34,860 nt of DNA. Origin: a virus. Below are positions 16,866 to 26,372 of the stretch, piece by piece. The stretch's first letter is position 1; each line of letters starts with the position of its first letter. The DNA lies in the IMG/VR virus record IMGVR_UViG_3300030117_004344, positions 1 through 34,860 of that record; one strand, 5' to 3'. The notes beneath the pieces were generated by a model. It saw only the letters and a list, made by a program, of their open reading frames with translations. It ran no database searches and was not told the DNA's origin. The translations under genes were made by a program, and so were the position numbers.

Positions 16866-18758
16866 TTATGAGTGGAGAAATTGACCACTAACTAAAACTA
16901 TACTAGAGTTAAAATCTCCGAACTTTTTAATAAGGACATCAAATGTTATAGTTGCTACTGTGCTAGCGCCATTTAAAGAAGCGTTACAATTAAATATTTC
17001 TATATCGTAACCAGCTTCACTTGGTATAAAACTAAGACTGTCCACCCCGTCTATAGATCTTGCTTGAAAAGCAAAATCATTAGTGCTATCATTATTAAAT
17101 CTTGTTTTACTTGACCAAACTGGAACGTCAACTGAACTAAAAGTTCCACTGCTTCTAGTTGCTACAAAAGTGCAAGTAAACAAATCATTATTTAAATTAG
17201 TGCTAGAAGTTCCACCAACAGCGCCCTTGCCTTCTCTTAATTTATTTTTTTTAGCACCAGGACTAGATTCAAATACAACTTTTGAGTCACTTGGAAAAGT
17301 ATAATTAGTACTAGCAAGCGGGATAATTGTTAATTTAGGTTTTGGATGCTGTGTTAATCTAAAATGCGGTTTTGAACTAGGTAAACTTGAGTTAAGTGTA
17401 GAACCTGGTTTTGGATAAATGTTAATATCGTACTTTTCATCTCTTCTAAATTTAACGGTCTCACCTGATGCTTGTATTAAATTAGCTGATAAAACAATTT
17501 CATCAGCGTCGGTTATTGATACTATGGTGACAGGTTCGTTTATGCCGCCACCAGCTATATTAGCCATAGACGTTATAGCGTCGTAAACTAATATGTCTCC
17601 AACTCTAAGACTGCTTGTTGGGCTTGTTCCATTTAATGCCATAGTCGTGCTAGTTTGAGTAGTTTTAATTGTAGTTGATAGTGCATCGGGATTAGCAGGA
17701 AACGCTTGATCAAACTTAAAAGACTTTATTCCACCTCCTGATTCTAATTTTTTATTTATAGAATTAACTGACCCTTGATCTGGACTTAAAACGCTTGAGT
17801 TTGTTATTGTTGTATTTAGTATAGAAGCACCATCACTAACTCTATTTATTGTTACATCAAAATCTGCTTCAGAATCACCAAATATTTCTATTGGTCTAGT
17901 TTCTCCTAAAACTGATATATTAGTTTCCCCATGTGCTATATCTACAATCTCTCTTTTAATTTCTGGTATTTGACTTATATTATATTTTAATTCTGCATAT
18001 GAAGATTTATTTTCTTTTACTTCAACGCTACTCTTAAACATAACATTAAATGTATAAGACGTAACAGGACTATTAGCCTGCATGCTGACAAAGTCCAAAG
18101 TAACTAAGTTAGTATCCATATTATTATAAGCTAAATATGGTTGATTATCTATTTGATAACCTGCGTCAGCATTAACAACAAGTGTTGCTATATTTGTATT
18201 TTCACTAACATTAGTTTGGCCACTTATTGCTAATGTTGCATTATTATTAATTTCAGTAGCTTGGCTTAATCCATTAATATTAACTCCAGTAACTGGCGTG
18301 AGAATAACATTAGAAAAATCTGGAAGACTAATTGAAAAATCAAAAACGTAATCAATAATATCTATTGGTGGTTCTTCAACTTTTCCATCGATGTCAAGTT
18401 TTATAGTTGTATTGCCAGTTAACTCAAAAGAACCTCTTGGGCCTCCACTAACTAAATTTACTGTCACTGTAACTAAATTACCAACTTGCCCAGCCGTAGT
18501 AGTGTCAGTAAACGCAACACTCTGAATCCAGGCGTAGTTTGGGTTATTTGTTCCATCATCTAAAATAGCAGTTGTTAAATCACTTAAATTTGCTACAGAG
18601 AAATCAGATGCGCTAATAACATACCCATCATCTGGAGTTATAGTTAAGGTTCCAGATGATATCATATTACCATCAATAACTTTATCTCCAACAGTTTCTG
18701 TTGCTGTAAAAGTTGATACTTTATATCTGTTTAGTGGATTATACTCAAATGTTGACAT
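16866..18758 (-). CDS. Beta-sandwich appendage/tail structural protein (630 aa)
   Basis: A 630-residue Ser/Thr/Asn-rich protein, nearly all beta. Two segments read like repeats of Ig-like adhesive domains: TLTITPDDGYVISASDF (about 37-53) and TLVVNADAGYQID (near 190). A later segment (about 240-480) contains AHGETNISVLGETRPIEIFG and LRVGDILVYDAI. The C-terminal ~170 residues include FTCTFVATRSSG and another strand-rich fold. It lies 9 bases after the nozzle-like gene, so it is probably an appendage, fibre or head-tail accessory. BACON or Ig-like surface domains occur in crAss-like phages. No enzyme motif is seen. Domain limits are approximate. Confidence 0.75.
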   Translation of the reverse strand: MSTFEYNPLNRYKVSTFTATETVGDKVIDGNMISSGTLTITPDDGYVISASDFSVANLSDLTTAILDDGTNNPNYAWIQSVAFTDTTTAGQVGNLVTVTVNLVSGGPRGSFELTGNTTIKLDIDGKVEEPPIDIIDYVFDFSISLPDFSNVILTPVTGVNINGLSQATEINNNATLAISGQTNVSENTNIATLVVNADAGYQIDNQPYLAYNNMDTNLVTLDFVSMQANSPVTSYTFNVMFKSSVEVKENKSSYAELKYNISQIPEIKREIVDIAHGETNISVLGETRPIEIFGDSEADFDVTINRVSDGASILNTTITNSSVLSPDQGSVNSINKKLESGGGIKSFKFDQAFPANPDALSTTIKTTQTSTTMALNGTSPTSSLRVGDILVYDAITSMANIAGGGINEPVTIVSITDADEIVLSANLIQASGETVKFRRDEKYDINIYPKPGSTLNSSLPSSKPHFRLTQHPKPKLTIIPLASTNYTFPSDSKVVFESSPGAKKNKLREGKGAVGGTSSTNLNNDLFTCTFVATRSSGTFSSVDVPVWSSKTRFNNDSTNDFAFQARSIDGVDSLSFIPSEAGYDIEIFNCNASLNGASTVATITFDVLIKKFGDFNSSIVLVSGQFLHS

Positions 18759-18767
18759 TTTTTAAAT

Positions 18768-21700
18768 TTAATTATTAGGATCAGTATCTGCTAAATCACC
18801 AATCGTTAATGTTGCTTGAACCGGTTCAGTTGCTGTCACGGTACTTGGAAATCCTATTCCTTGTACAGAGAATTCGCTTGAATCTAAATTACTGACTGTT
18901 GTTGCTAAACCGCTTATTTTATTAAACCATTTACCTTCTTTTTCTATAAATTCAGAAATTTTACCTTGCTGTAAATCTGTATTAAATGAATCAACGTACC
19001 AACCATTTTTTGAACTTAAATTATAAAATTCATTATCTTGTAAATTTTGTAAAACTTTAGATTGGCTTCCTTCGTAATTAACAGCTTTAAAAGATTTTAC
19101 AGAACTAGGTATATCATTAAATAATACTTCTATTTCAGATTCGTATTGTTGGCCATAAAAATAATTTCTATTAACAAGGTTGCTATAGTGCTCATATATT
19201 TTATATCCATTAGCAGTAAAATATTTGCCGCTTATAGATACTCCAGTTGAAGGAATAAAAGACTTAAAGCTAATCCAACCTTTTCCAGCCTCATTAAAAG
19301 ACGCTGTTATTGGAGAGAGACTTGGATTCACTTTAGTATCTATATCAAGTGTAACATTATATTCATTATTAACAGAATCAAATGTGCCTAATAAAGTGGT
19401 ACATTTTTTTAAATTTTCTCTGAAATAGGTTCTCATGCCTACATCAGATATTGGCGTTAACCCATCGCCTGACAATCTTAATACAGCTCCTCTTTGCTTG
19501 TCTGTAAAATACATTCTGTAACTATCCCATGCTAAAGATTCTGGATTTTTTGATATACCATAATCACCAGCAAATGGAATAGATTGACCTAAAACTTTAT
19601 TAGTAGCTGTTAATTGAGCGTCACCATCAGCATTAAATACAGCATCTTTATTAGATAACACTTTTAACACTTTGTCTTCTGTAAAAACAACAACATTAGT
19701 ATCTCTGGTTTTCATAGCTTGTATCGAACCATAAATAGGATTTAAACTTTTAGTTATTTTTTCAGCCATATTAAACTGATTCAAATCATTGACGCTAGAT
19801 GTTGAATTATATAAACCAGAATATATCATTCCGCTACCTATAACTTCTTCTCCATAATCTAAAAACGTAGATGATACTTTTACACCATTGTCTATTTGTG
19901 GAGCGTTAAAATCATCACGTATTCTATCTGATTCCACGCCATTACCAAAAGCATAACAATTAAACCAACCTAATTCTACTGGATATCTCCAAACGTCTCT
20001 ATCTAATCTAAATTTTCCAGTAATTTTTATAAACTCAATAGATACATTATCAGAAGTTGTCAAAAATGGTTTACTTATGCTTATTGTATAAGTTGAAAAA
20101 CCACCAATTGATTGTGATTCAATTTCCGAAATAAAAGTTCCTTTTTCTATACCAGTTCCTCTTACTTCCATACCAACTTCTAACATAGTTGCGTTAGGAT
20201 AACTTATTGTGTTTATACCAGTTATTTGACTTTCATTTTCTATAATATTATTTATTATTGAAAATCTTTCAGAAGGAACAGCAACAGCAGTTGAGTCTTC
20301 AAACTTTATATCACAATGATCTATAATTTTAGACTTATTAGCTAATCCATTTTTATTTGTAAATGAAACCACATCATCTATTATTATGCTAATATTATTA
20401 TATGTAACAAGATCCGTATCAGTGCCATCATCATTAGGGTCGTGCCTTACATGAATAACGTCATCACCATAAACACTATATATAAACGGTTTTCCAGATA
20501 TATTAACTTCTTCAGATAATCCTTCCGTTACTAAAATCCTTGTGTCAACTGATAATTTACTTGCTTCTTTTCGTATCTTTGAAGGACTAACAAATAAATC
20601 TATATTATCACTTCTTAATTTTAACGGTATAGCTCCGCTAGCCTCGTAATATATATCTAAACCTACATCTTCTTTAGGTTCTGTTTCCCAACATGCCGCA
20701 TTTGTTGCTAACGAATTATCTCCTAAATCTTGTGGCAAAACTCTTTCTAATATATCTATACTTAAGCCACCAATACCATTATGTTGTACTTCTCCTCTAG
20801 GATCCCATATATCAGTATCTATTCCACCCCCACCAACAACGTTCTCATCAATTTGATCTCCAGTTGCATCTACTTTTACAAATCTAACTATTATTGAGTA
20901 TCTATTATAAAGATCGCTATCAGGATTGTTAAAGTTTTTACTAACAATAGTTTTATCATGAGACGTTACTGGTGATGGATATACGTTAGGCTCTCCACCA
21001 AAACCAACATAAAGAACTTTGTAAACTATTTGATTAGGATCTGCTTTAAATCTAAAAAAAGTACCAGGTGTTTGCATTTTAGATTTAAAAATAGCAGCTA
21101 TGCCAGTAAAATCTTGACCAATTGTTGAAAATGTTAATTGACCTTTAGTACCATTAGCAAAAAATCCATTAGTTAAACCACTAGGTGCCCAGTTAGAATA
21201 TGATGCTGGATTTATATCATCTAAAGTAAAATCACTACCTTCTGGAAAAAGAGAAGTAGCTGGAGATCCTATTGGCCAAGGCCCATCATTTAAAGGGCTT
21301 ATGCAATTTAATAAGGAAAGTAAGTTTCCAGAAGGAAGAGTTTCAGGAACTTGCTCTTCGTATCCAGGTAAAGAAAAATCATTATAAGCAGGTGCATTAT
21401 CAATAAATATATCTGTTGTTCTAGTCGTGTTACCGCCAACGCCCTGATTATACCACCAATTCCAAAATCCTTCAGTATTTACAGAATCGCCAGGTCCAAA
21501 ACTTGGAAGATCCTCAACACCGTCTTCGTCAAAATCTACATTATTTGCTATTGTAGAATTTATAAAACCACCAACTCCACTAGCAGGCCAAGAAAAGTTA
21601 GCATTAGAGCCAGCTTCTTCAGCATCAGCATTAGCTGGATTAGTAGCGACATTATTAATATAAGCTATATTAAAACTTTCTATTATTTCATAATTACCTT

Positions 21701-24620
21701 GACTTTGTCCCAAGACTCTATTTTCTAAAGTGTCATCTTTTTCTATTTTAACAAAAAATCTACCATCAAATTGTGGTTTGTTTTCTACTACCGCGTCCCT
21801 AAGTTGTAAGTAATACTTTATTTCGTAAGTACCACTTTGAACATCTACATCAGCTATATTAGATACTAATGTAGATAAAGAAGTTCCAGACAACTTACCA
21901 ATGATACGCTCATACATGTTTACTTGGTCATTGATAAAAGCATCTCTAAATACTACGCCTCTTATATCATTTTCTGGATCATCATCTTCTTTATTAACTA
22001 TTCTTGATACTGTTTTCCAAGGACTATGCGCTGTAACAACCGTATTGTTATTAACGGAGTCAGTATATTCACCTACTATTCTACCTTTTATTATTCCTTT
22101 AAAATCTTTTCCTTTTATACCTATATCGTCCCAATTACCAGAATTTACTAATATTTTATTATCAGTCGCACTTATTAATTTATCAGGTATTGCATTACTA
22201 ACATCTCCAACAGCTCCGCTATAAACTTGATCTCTATCTATTCTAATTTTTTCAAGATCTCTATTGTCAGTTTTAATGTAATCAGGGGCCTCATTTGATA
22301 TTGCTATAATTTTATATCTAGCCTCTTCAGTTACCGGCTTTTGACTACCATGCTCGTTTTTTAAAATTAGATACGTTCTTTCATCTATTTTATTTCTATC
22401 GACAGACGCAAATGCTAACCACACATTACCATCTCCAGCGTCATACCATCTATCTAATACTAAATTATAGTATTCGTTAGAAGTTTCTTTTACATAATAT
22501 TTAACATAATCAATCCAATCTAAACTAGAAGGATCAGCACTATCCCAACTTTGTTCTATTTTAAATTTATTGCTATTTCCTGAAAAACTTTTTTCAACAG
22601 TTAAATCTCCAGTAACAGTTTCTCCTGATTCATTTTTATAACCATTAGCAATTACTGGAGTTTCTCTACCATACTTATCTCCAAACACAGCTCCAAACTT
22701 ATAATTTCTTATTGATTTTATTGATTTTTTTGGAATAGGAAAATTAACCGTATCTGATACTAAAGATTGTTTTAATCCAAAAGAATTATTTATATCATAA
22801 CCTTGTTTATAATTACCATAAACTATTCTACTAGCTGTTATTTCTTGAGCTATAGCGCTTCTTGGTACATTATCCCAAGATCTAAGCATTTGATTAGCTT
22901 CAACTACCCTGTGTATCATTTCTGACATTACGGTCATAGAACCTGTGTTTACTGAATCAGGATCATTAAAGTTTTTCCATTCAGTATCTATCCCTCTTTT
23001 AATGCTTTTTATAATATAAATATTTGCATTATCTGTAGTTTTCCATAATATATCAACACATTTTACATCAGCTGGTCTTCTTGAAAGATTTGGTATAAAA
23101 TCTTTAATAATTAATTCTCTAAGATTATTAACCATTCCTTCATTAAATCCTTTACTTGGTGTATAAGAAAATGAACTAGGTAAAAACACTAAATCAGACC
23201 AAGGTGAAAAACTAGAATATTCGTTGTCTTCATATTGATATCTATATCCAACTCTACCAAATTTAGTTTCAAAAAAAGGCTTTTTTTGTTCTATTGTTGC
23301 TTTCCATATAGTTGGTTGTTGATCAGCTAACTCGTCATCAACAAATATCATTTTTAATAAAAAAGTAGTAGTTCCTTGAACGTTATTTATTATTTCAAGA
23401 ACTCTAGCTCTTAGTATAACAGGATTAATAGAACCAGACATTTCTTCTATTTTTAACACATCTCCAACTCTAACCCCTGTAGTTTGCGATACAGTTAGAA
23501 ATCTTGTGTCGCCTTCAGTTGGAACTGCTGCGTCTCCACTAATTTCAGCGTATTCATCTGGATAGACAAATTGGTAACTAAAGAAAAATTGAGTAGCGCC
23601 CTCTCTATCAGTATTGCTAATATATGTTGTCGGAGGTGATGTAGGCGCTTTTTTAATTACAGTTATATTTTCTTTTTTTACATCAGCTGTTAGTAAATTT
23701 TCAATATTAGTTATTACTGATAAATCATTAGTATCGTTATTATGAACAAAAAGCTCTGTATGTGTATAATTATTTGTAGTTCCTTTTCTTGATCTTGTTA
23801 TATTTATTTTTTTTGGTTCGTTTTCGCCATCCGTCCAAAATAATAAATCATCAATAACATTAATACCAGTTATTAATTTTTTATGATTAAATTCTAATAC
23901 TCTTTCTTTATGAACAAATTTCATTACAGTACAAAATTCTGAAAGTAAATATTCATTTTGCTCTGCCGCTAGTGTTATTATATTATTTTCAATGTTTATT
24001 ATTTCAACACCAGGCACGGTTTGTTCAGAGTCAGCAAACAAAAAATGATCGCCATTGTTATTTTGAGCATAAACGATCATTCCAATTCTATATTTTGTAG
24101 CGTCAGTAACTTCTATTTGTGAATAAGGTGGGGTTTGATTACCGTTATAATTATACATAGTAGCACCAACATTAGAAAAAGTGTCAGTTACGGCAAATCT
24201 ATCAACAAAAATAGCTTCATTTCTATTACCATCAATATCAATTTCTATTATATTATCTACCCACGCTTGTTCTGATGTTATAAAAGTTGGATTTATATTT
24301 TCTATTCCCCAATCTGGAACTGGAGCCGCAGAAAAAAAATAAGCATTGTTATTCTTTTCATCAGCTACACTTCCTACTATTTTTGTAAGCTCAGTATTGC
24401 CATCAGCATCTATTGTACTTGTTGTAAGATATGCTGCTATTTTTTCTATATTACCTTCTAAATTTTGCACAGTACCTGAATCACCAAGCCCATCAGACCC
24501 GCCGTCAGTTGTTCTAACTTGTATATTTAAAGCATCCCTATATTCGCCATTTTGAACAATTCTTTCATCAAGATCTTTGTTCATTTTTCCAGCGCTGAAC
24601 GTGTGTTTAATTTCTGGCAT
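18768..24620 (-). CDS. Giant tail nozzle/stabilisation-type protein (1950 aa)
   Basis: A 1950-residue protein. Its N-terminus (MPEIKHTFSAGKMNKDLDER, then NGEYRDALNIQV at about 26-37) and a C-terminal region (about 1650-1760: KVLGQSIPFAGDYGISKNPE, then YFTDKQRGAVLRLSGDGLTP) match my recollection of the stabilisation/muzzle proteins of crAss-like and related marine phages. These play the part of T7 gp12, the tail nozzle. The middle (about 950-1500) is Asn/Asp/Gly-rich and holds a calcium-loop-like DFDEDGVED near 1030. It follows the 301-residue connector by 4 bases. T7 gp12 is about 800 residues, so this one is greatly enlarged, probably by inserted surface domains. Assignment rests on remembered family resemblance and order. 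Confidence 0.75.
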   Translation of the reverse strand: MPEIKHTFSAGKMNKDLDERIVQNGEYRDALNIQVRTTDGGSDGLGDSGTVQNLEGNIEKIAAYLTTSTIDADGNTELTKIVGSVADEKNNNAYFFSAAPVPDWGIENINPTFITSEQAWVDNIIEIDIDGNRNEAIFVDRFAVTDTFSNVGATMYNYNGNQTPPYSQIEVTDATKYRIGMIVYAQNNNGDHFLFADSEQTVPGVEIINIENNIITLAAEQNEYLLSEFCTVMKFVHKERVLEFNHKKLITGINVIDDLLFWTDGENEPKKINITRSRKGTTNNYTHTELFVHNNDTNDLSVITNIENLLTADVKKENITVIKKAPTSPPTTYISNTDREGATQFFFSYQFVYPDEYAEISGDAAVPTEGDTRFLTVSQTTGVRVGDVLKIEEMSGSINPVILRARVLEIINNVQGTTTFLLKMIFVDDELADQQPTIWKATIEQKKPFFETKFGRVGYRYQYEDNEYSSFSPWSDLVFLPSSFSYTPSKGFNEGMVNNLRELIIKDFIPNLSRRPADVKCVDILWKTTDNANIYIIKSIKRGIDTEWKNFNDPDSVNTGSMTVMSEMIHRVVEANQMLRSWDNVPRSAIAQEITASRIVYGNYKQGYDINNSFGLKQSLVSDTVNFPIPKKSIKSIRNYKFGAVFGDKYGRETPVIANGYKNESGETVTGDLTVEKSFSGNSNKFKIEQSWDSADPSSLDWIDYVKYYVKETSNEYYNLVLDRWYDAGDGNVWLAFASVDRNKIDERTYLILKNEHGSQKPVTEEARYKIIAISNEAPDYIKTDNRDLEKIRIDRDQVYSGAVGDVSNAIPDKLISATDNKILVNSGNWDDIGIKGKDFKGIIKGRIVGEYTDSVNNNTVVTAHSPWKTVSRIVNKEDDDPENDIRGVVFRDAFINDQVNMYERIIGKLSGTSLSTLVSNIADVDVQSGTYEIKYYLQLRDAVVENKPQFDGRFFVKIEKDDTLENRVLGQSQGNYEIIESFNIAYINNVATNPANADAEEAGSNANFSWPASGVGGFINSTIANNVDFDEDGVEDLPSFGPGDSVNTEGFWNWWYNQGVGGNTTRTTDIFIDNAPAYNDFSLPGYEEQVPETLPSGNLLSLLNCISPLNDGPWPIGSPATSLFPEGSDFTLDDINPASYSNWAPSGLTNGFFANGTKGQLTFSTIGQDFTGIAAIFKSKMQTPGTFFRFKADPNQIVYKVLYVGFGGEPNVYPSPVTSHDKTIVSKNFNNPDSDLYNRYSIIVRFVKVDATGDQIDENVVGGGGIDTDIWDPRGEVQHNGIGGLSIDILERVLPQDLGDNSLATNAACWETEPKEDVGLDIYYEASGAIPLKLRSDNIDLFVSPSKIRKEASKLSVDTRILVTEGLSEEVNISGKPFIYSVYGDDVIHVRHDPNDDGTDTDLVTYNNISIIIDDVVSFTNKNGLANKSKIIDHCDIKFEDSTAVAVPSERFSIINNIIENESQITGINTISYPNATMLEVGMEVRGTGIEKGTFISEIESQSIGGFSTYTISISKPFLTTSDNVSIEFIKITGKFRLDRDVWRYPVELGWFNCYAFGNGVESDRIRDDFNAPQIDNGVKVSSTFLDYGEEVIGSGMIYSGLYNSTSSVNDLNQFNMAEKITKSLNPIYGSIQAMKTRDTNVVVFTEDKVLKVLSNKDAVFNADGDAQLTATNKVLGQSIPFAGDYGISKNPESLAWDSYRMYFTDKQRGAVLRLSGDGLTPISDVGMRTYFRENLKKCTTLLGTFDSVNNEYNVTLDIDTKVNPSLSPITASFNEAGKGWISFKSFIPSTGVSISGKYFTANGYKIYEHYSNLVNRNYFYGQQYESEIEVLFNDIPSSVKSFKAVNYEGSQSKVLQNLQDNEFYNLSSKNGWYVDSFNTDLQQGKISEFIEKEGKWFNKISGLATTVSNLDSSEFSVQGIGFPSTVTATEPVQATLTIGDLADTDPNN

Positions 24621-24624
24621 ATTA

Positions 24625-25530
24625 TTATTTTATATGTTTACTCATACCTTTTAATATTTGAGTAAATTCTTCTATTTTAATATTTGATAATCTTATTTTT
24701 GCTTTTCTAGTTTCTGTAAACTTTTCTCTTTTATATCTTTGAACAAGATATTCTGGAATATTAGATTTAGTAGATAATACTCCATACGCTATATGTTTAT
24801 AACAAGCTTCTTCACAAAACTTATGAACAACCATTTCAGAATCAGTACCTAACCCGTCACTTACGTAATGAAGCGTAACTGTTTCTCCTGATAAATCGGA
24901 ATTAAATTTAATAACGCCTCTTAAATTATCTATAAAAAACGAACCATTCATTTGAGAGTGTTGAGGATCTAATCCATATCTTCTTCCTTCTTGAGATATT
25001 TCTACATCTGAAATAAAATTAATATCATACAAATTATAGTTGTCAGGCGTGTTACCCGTATAACTATTAGAGGTATTACTTGGGGTTTGCTCCGTTAAAC
25101 TATCACTAGTTACTCCATCGCCATCAACATCAAAGTCATAAGTACCATCAGTTTTTTGAGTTATAGCAAATGGATCAGTTGTTTTACGGGTTGGATATAA
25201 AGGTCTTTCTATACCGTCAGTACCTATTCTACATATCTTTATATAATTAACATAATCTTGCGGAAGAATCATAGTTAATGTATTTGGTATCTCTATTTCT
25301 TGAGATTTAAAAGACCTAAGAACATCGTAAGATAATTCTTGCATAGCTCTCATAGCATGAAACTGAACGTCTGTTCTATTTACTTTAGATATTATTTTAC
25401 CTTCACCAACATAAATAACCATAAAAGCATTAATTATATTTTCTAATGAAGTAAATTGATAATTACCATAATTAGCAGAGTTATCTGAATTATAATAAGA
25501 AGCTTGACTTGTTCCGTCTAGTAATCCCAT
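24625..25530 (-). CDS. Head-tail connector / ring (tail tubular A-like) protein (301 aa)
   Basis: A 301-residue protein with SLENIINAFMVIYVGEGKII (about 28-47), VQFHAMRAMQELSYDVLRSF (about 55-74) and ILPQDYVNYIKICRIG, a signature I recall from ring/adaptor proteins of crAss-like and uncultured marine podoviruses. The helical N-terminal half fits a gp11/gp4-type adaptor that extends the portal. A calcium-loop-like DFDVDGDGVTSD lies near 131-142. The C-terminal part (EEACYKHIAYGVLSTKSNIP, then a basic helix) resembles the adaptor helical bundle. Two bases separate it from the 243-residue gene and four from the nozzle gene. It probably forms the ring joining portal and nozzle. Confidence 0.75.
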   Translation of the reverse strand: MGLLDGTSQASYYNSDNSANYGNYQFTSLENIINAFMVIYVGEGKIISKVNRTDVQFHAMRAMQELSYDVLRSFKSQEIEIPNTLTMILPQDYVNYIKICRIGTDGIERPLYPTRKTTDPFAITQKTDGTYDFDVDGDGVTSDSLTEQTPSNTSNSYTGNTPDNYNLYDINFISDVEISQEGRRYGLDPQHSQMNGSFFIDNLRGVIKFNSDLSGETVTLHYVSDGLGTDSEMVVHKFCEEACYKHIAYGVLSTKSNIPEYLVQRYKREKFTETRKAKIRLSNIKIEEFTQILKGMSKHIK

Positions 25531-25532
25531 AA

Positions 25533-26264
25533 TTAACTATTTTGTTGTTGATTTATTAATTGCATATCTTGAGCTCCAGCTTGTTGAATGTCAGGTTGTT
25601 TAATTGCAGTACCTGCCAATATCAATATTCTAGAAACTAAAGATTCTTCTTCTGATGAATGTAATTCGAAATTAACAGTTGTGTTAACATTATATAAAGC
25701 CTTTTCGTTTACTATAACATATCCCCAGCTTGGAGCAGTTGGCTTTTTATAATAACTTACTTCAAATAATTCTTGATTAACAATGCCATCTGTAGTAGTG
25801 TCGGAATCATATGTAGAAGAAGATGGCGCTGGATATATAGTTACCACGCCTGAGTCTTCTCTAACAAAAACTGATCGCGCTAAAGTTGCTTTTAATAAAG
25901 GATTGTTTTGAGTATAAGCTACTTCATGTTTGTTTATTTGAGTAACTTGATTACCATCTCTTGTTATACTAATTATTTTATGAGTGTTTGTGGGAAGTGT
26001 TAAAGAAGAATTATCAGTATACACAGATTCATCTACGTGAAAAGGATGCAATTTTTCTTCAATCATTTCTAATTCATCAGCGTAGTCAACTTGAGCCTTA
26101 GGCTTTGCTTCAGTTGTCCTGATTTTATAAAAATAATTATGAAAAATTTCATTTTGAGCTCTATCTGCTAATAAATTAAATTCTTGAGGCGTTATATATC
26201 CTCTTTGTTCTTTATTAGACAGCGTTAAAACTTTTTGGTATACCGTGTTTATATCTATTGCCAT
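25533..26264 (-). CDS. Second connector/ring-type structural protein (243 aa)
   Basis: A 243-residue protein. The N-terminus has VYQKVLTLSNKEQRGYITPQ (8-27) and EFNLLADRAQNEIFHNYFY, a pattern I recall from ring proteins adjoining the adaptor in crAss-like and marine phages. The middle is beta-rich (KIISITRDGNQVTQINKHEV, VVTIYPAPSSS, FEVSYYKKPTAPSWG), and the C-terminus has a helix (SRILILAGTAIKQPDI) and ends Gln-rich. It is the first gene after the promoter-like element at 26275-26295, and the connector gene follows 2 bases downstream. It probably forms a tail ring or head-completion piece. The precise ring is not assignable from sequence alone. Confidence 0.72.
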   Translation of the reverse strand: MAIDINTVYQKVLTLSNKEQRGYITPQEFNLLADRAQNEIFHNYFYKIRTTEAKPKAQVDYADELEMIEEKLHPFHVDESVYTDNSSLTLPTNTHKIISITRDGNQVTQINKHEVAYTQNNPLLKATLARSVFVREDSGVVTIYPAPSSSTYDSDTTTDGIVNQELFEVSYYKKPTAPSWGYVIVNEKALYNVNTTVNFELHSSEEESLVSRILILAGTAIKQPDIQQAGAQDMQLINQQQNS

Positions 26265-26274
26265 TTGCTTATAT

Positions 26275-26295
26275 TTTACTATTATATAGTTACAT
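26275..26295 (-). promoter_or_regulatory. Promoter-like repeat, copy A (ahead of the connector/tail block)
   Basis: On the minus strand this contains TGTAACTATATAATAGTAAA, identical over 21 bases to the copy at 16434-16454. TATAAT is at 26286-26281, about 17 bases before the ATG at 26264, predicting a leader of about 10 bases. An intrinsic terminator sits about 30 bases upstream (26326-26352), as expected where one transcription unit ends and the next begins. Confidence 0.68.
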
Positions 26296-26325
26296 AATAA
26301 AGTGGAAGGTTAGCCCCTAAATAAA

Positions 26326-26352
26326 AATAGCCACCCGTAATGAGTGGCTATT
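26326..26352 (-). terminator. Intrinsic terminator after the 276-residue gene
   Basis: A perfect 9-bp stem, AATAGCCAC (26326-26334) with GTGGCTATT (26344-26352), around a 9-base loop. On the minus strand the stem is followed by TTTTTATTTAG; on the plus strand no T tract follows. It begins about 20 bases after the 276-residue gene stop. Confidence 0.8.
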
Positions 26353-26372
26353 AATATTAGTTAAAAAAAATG

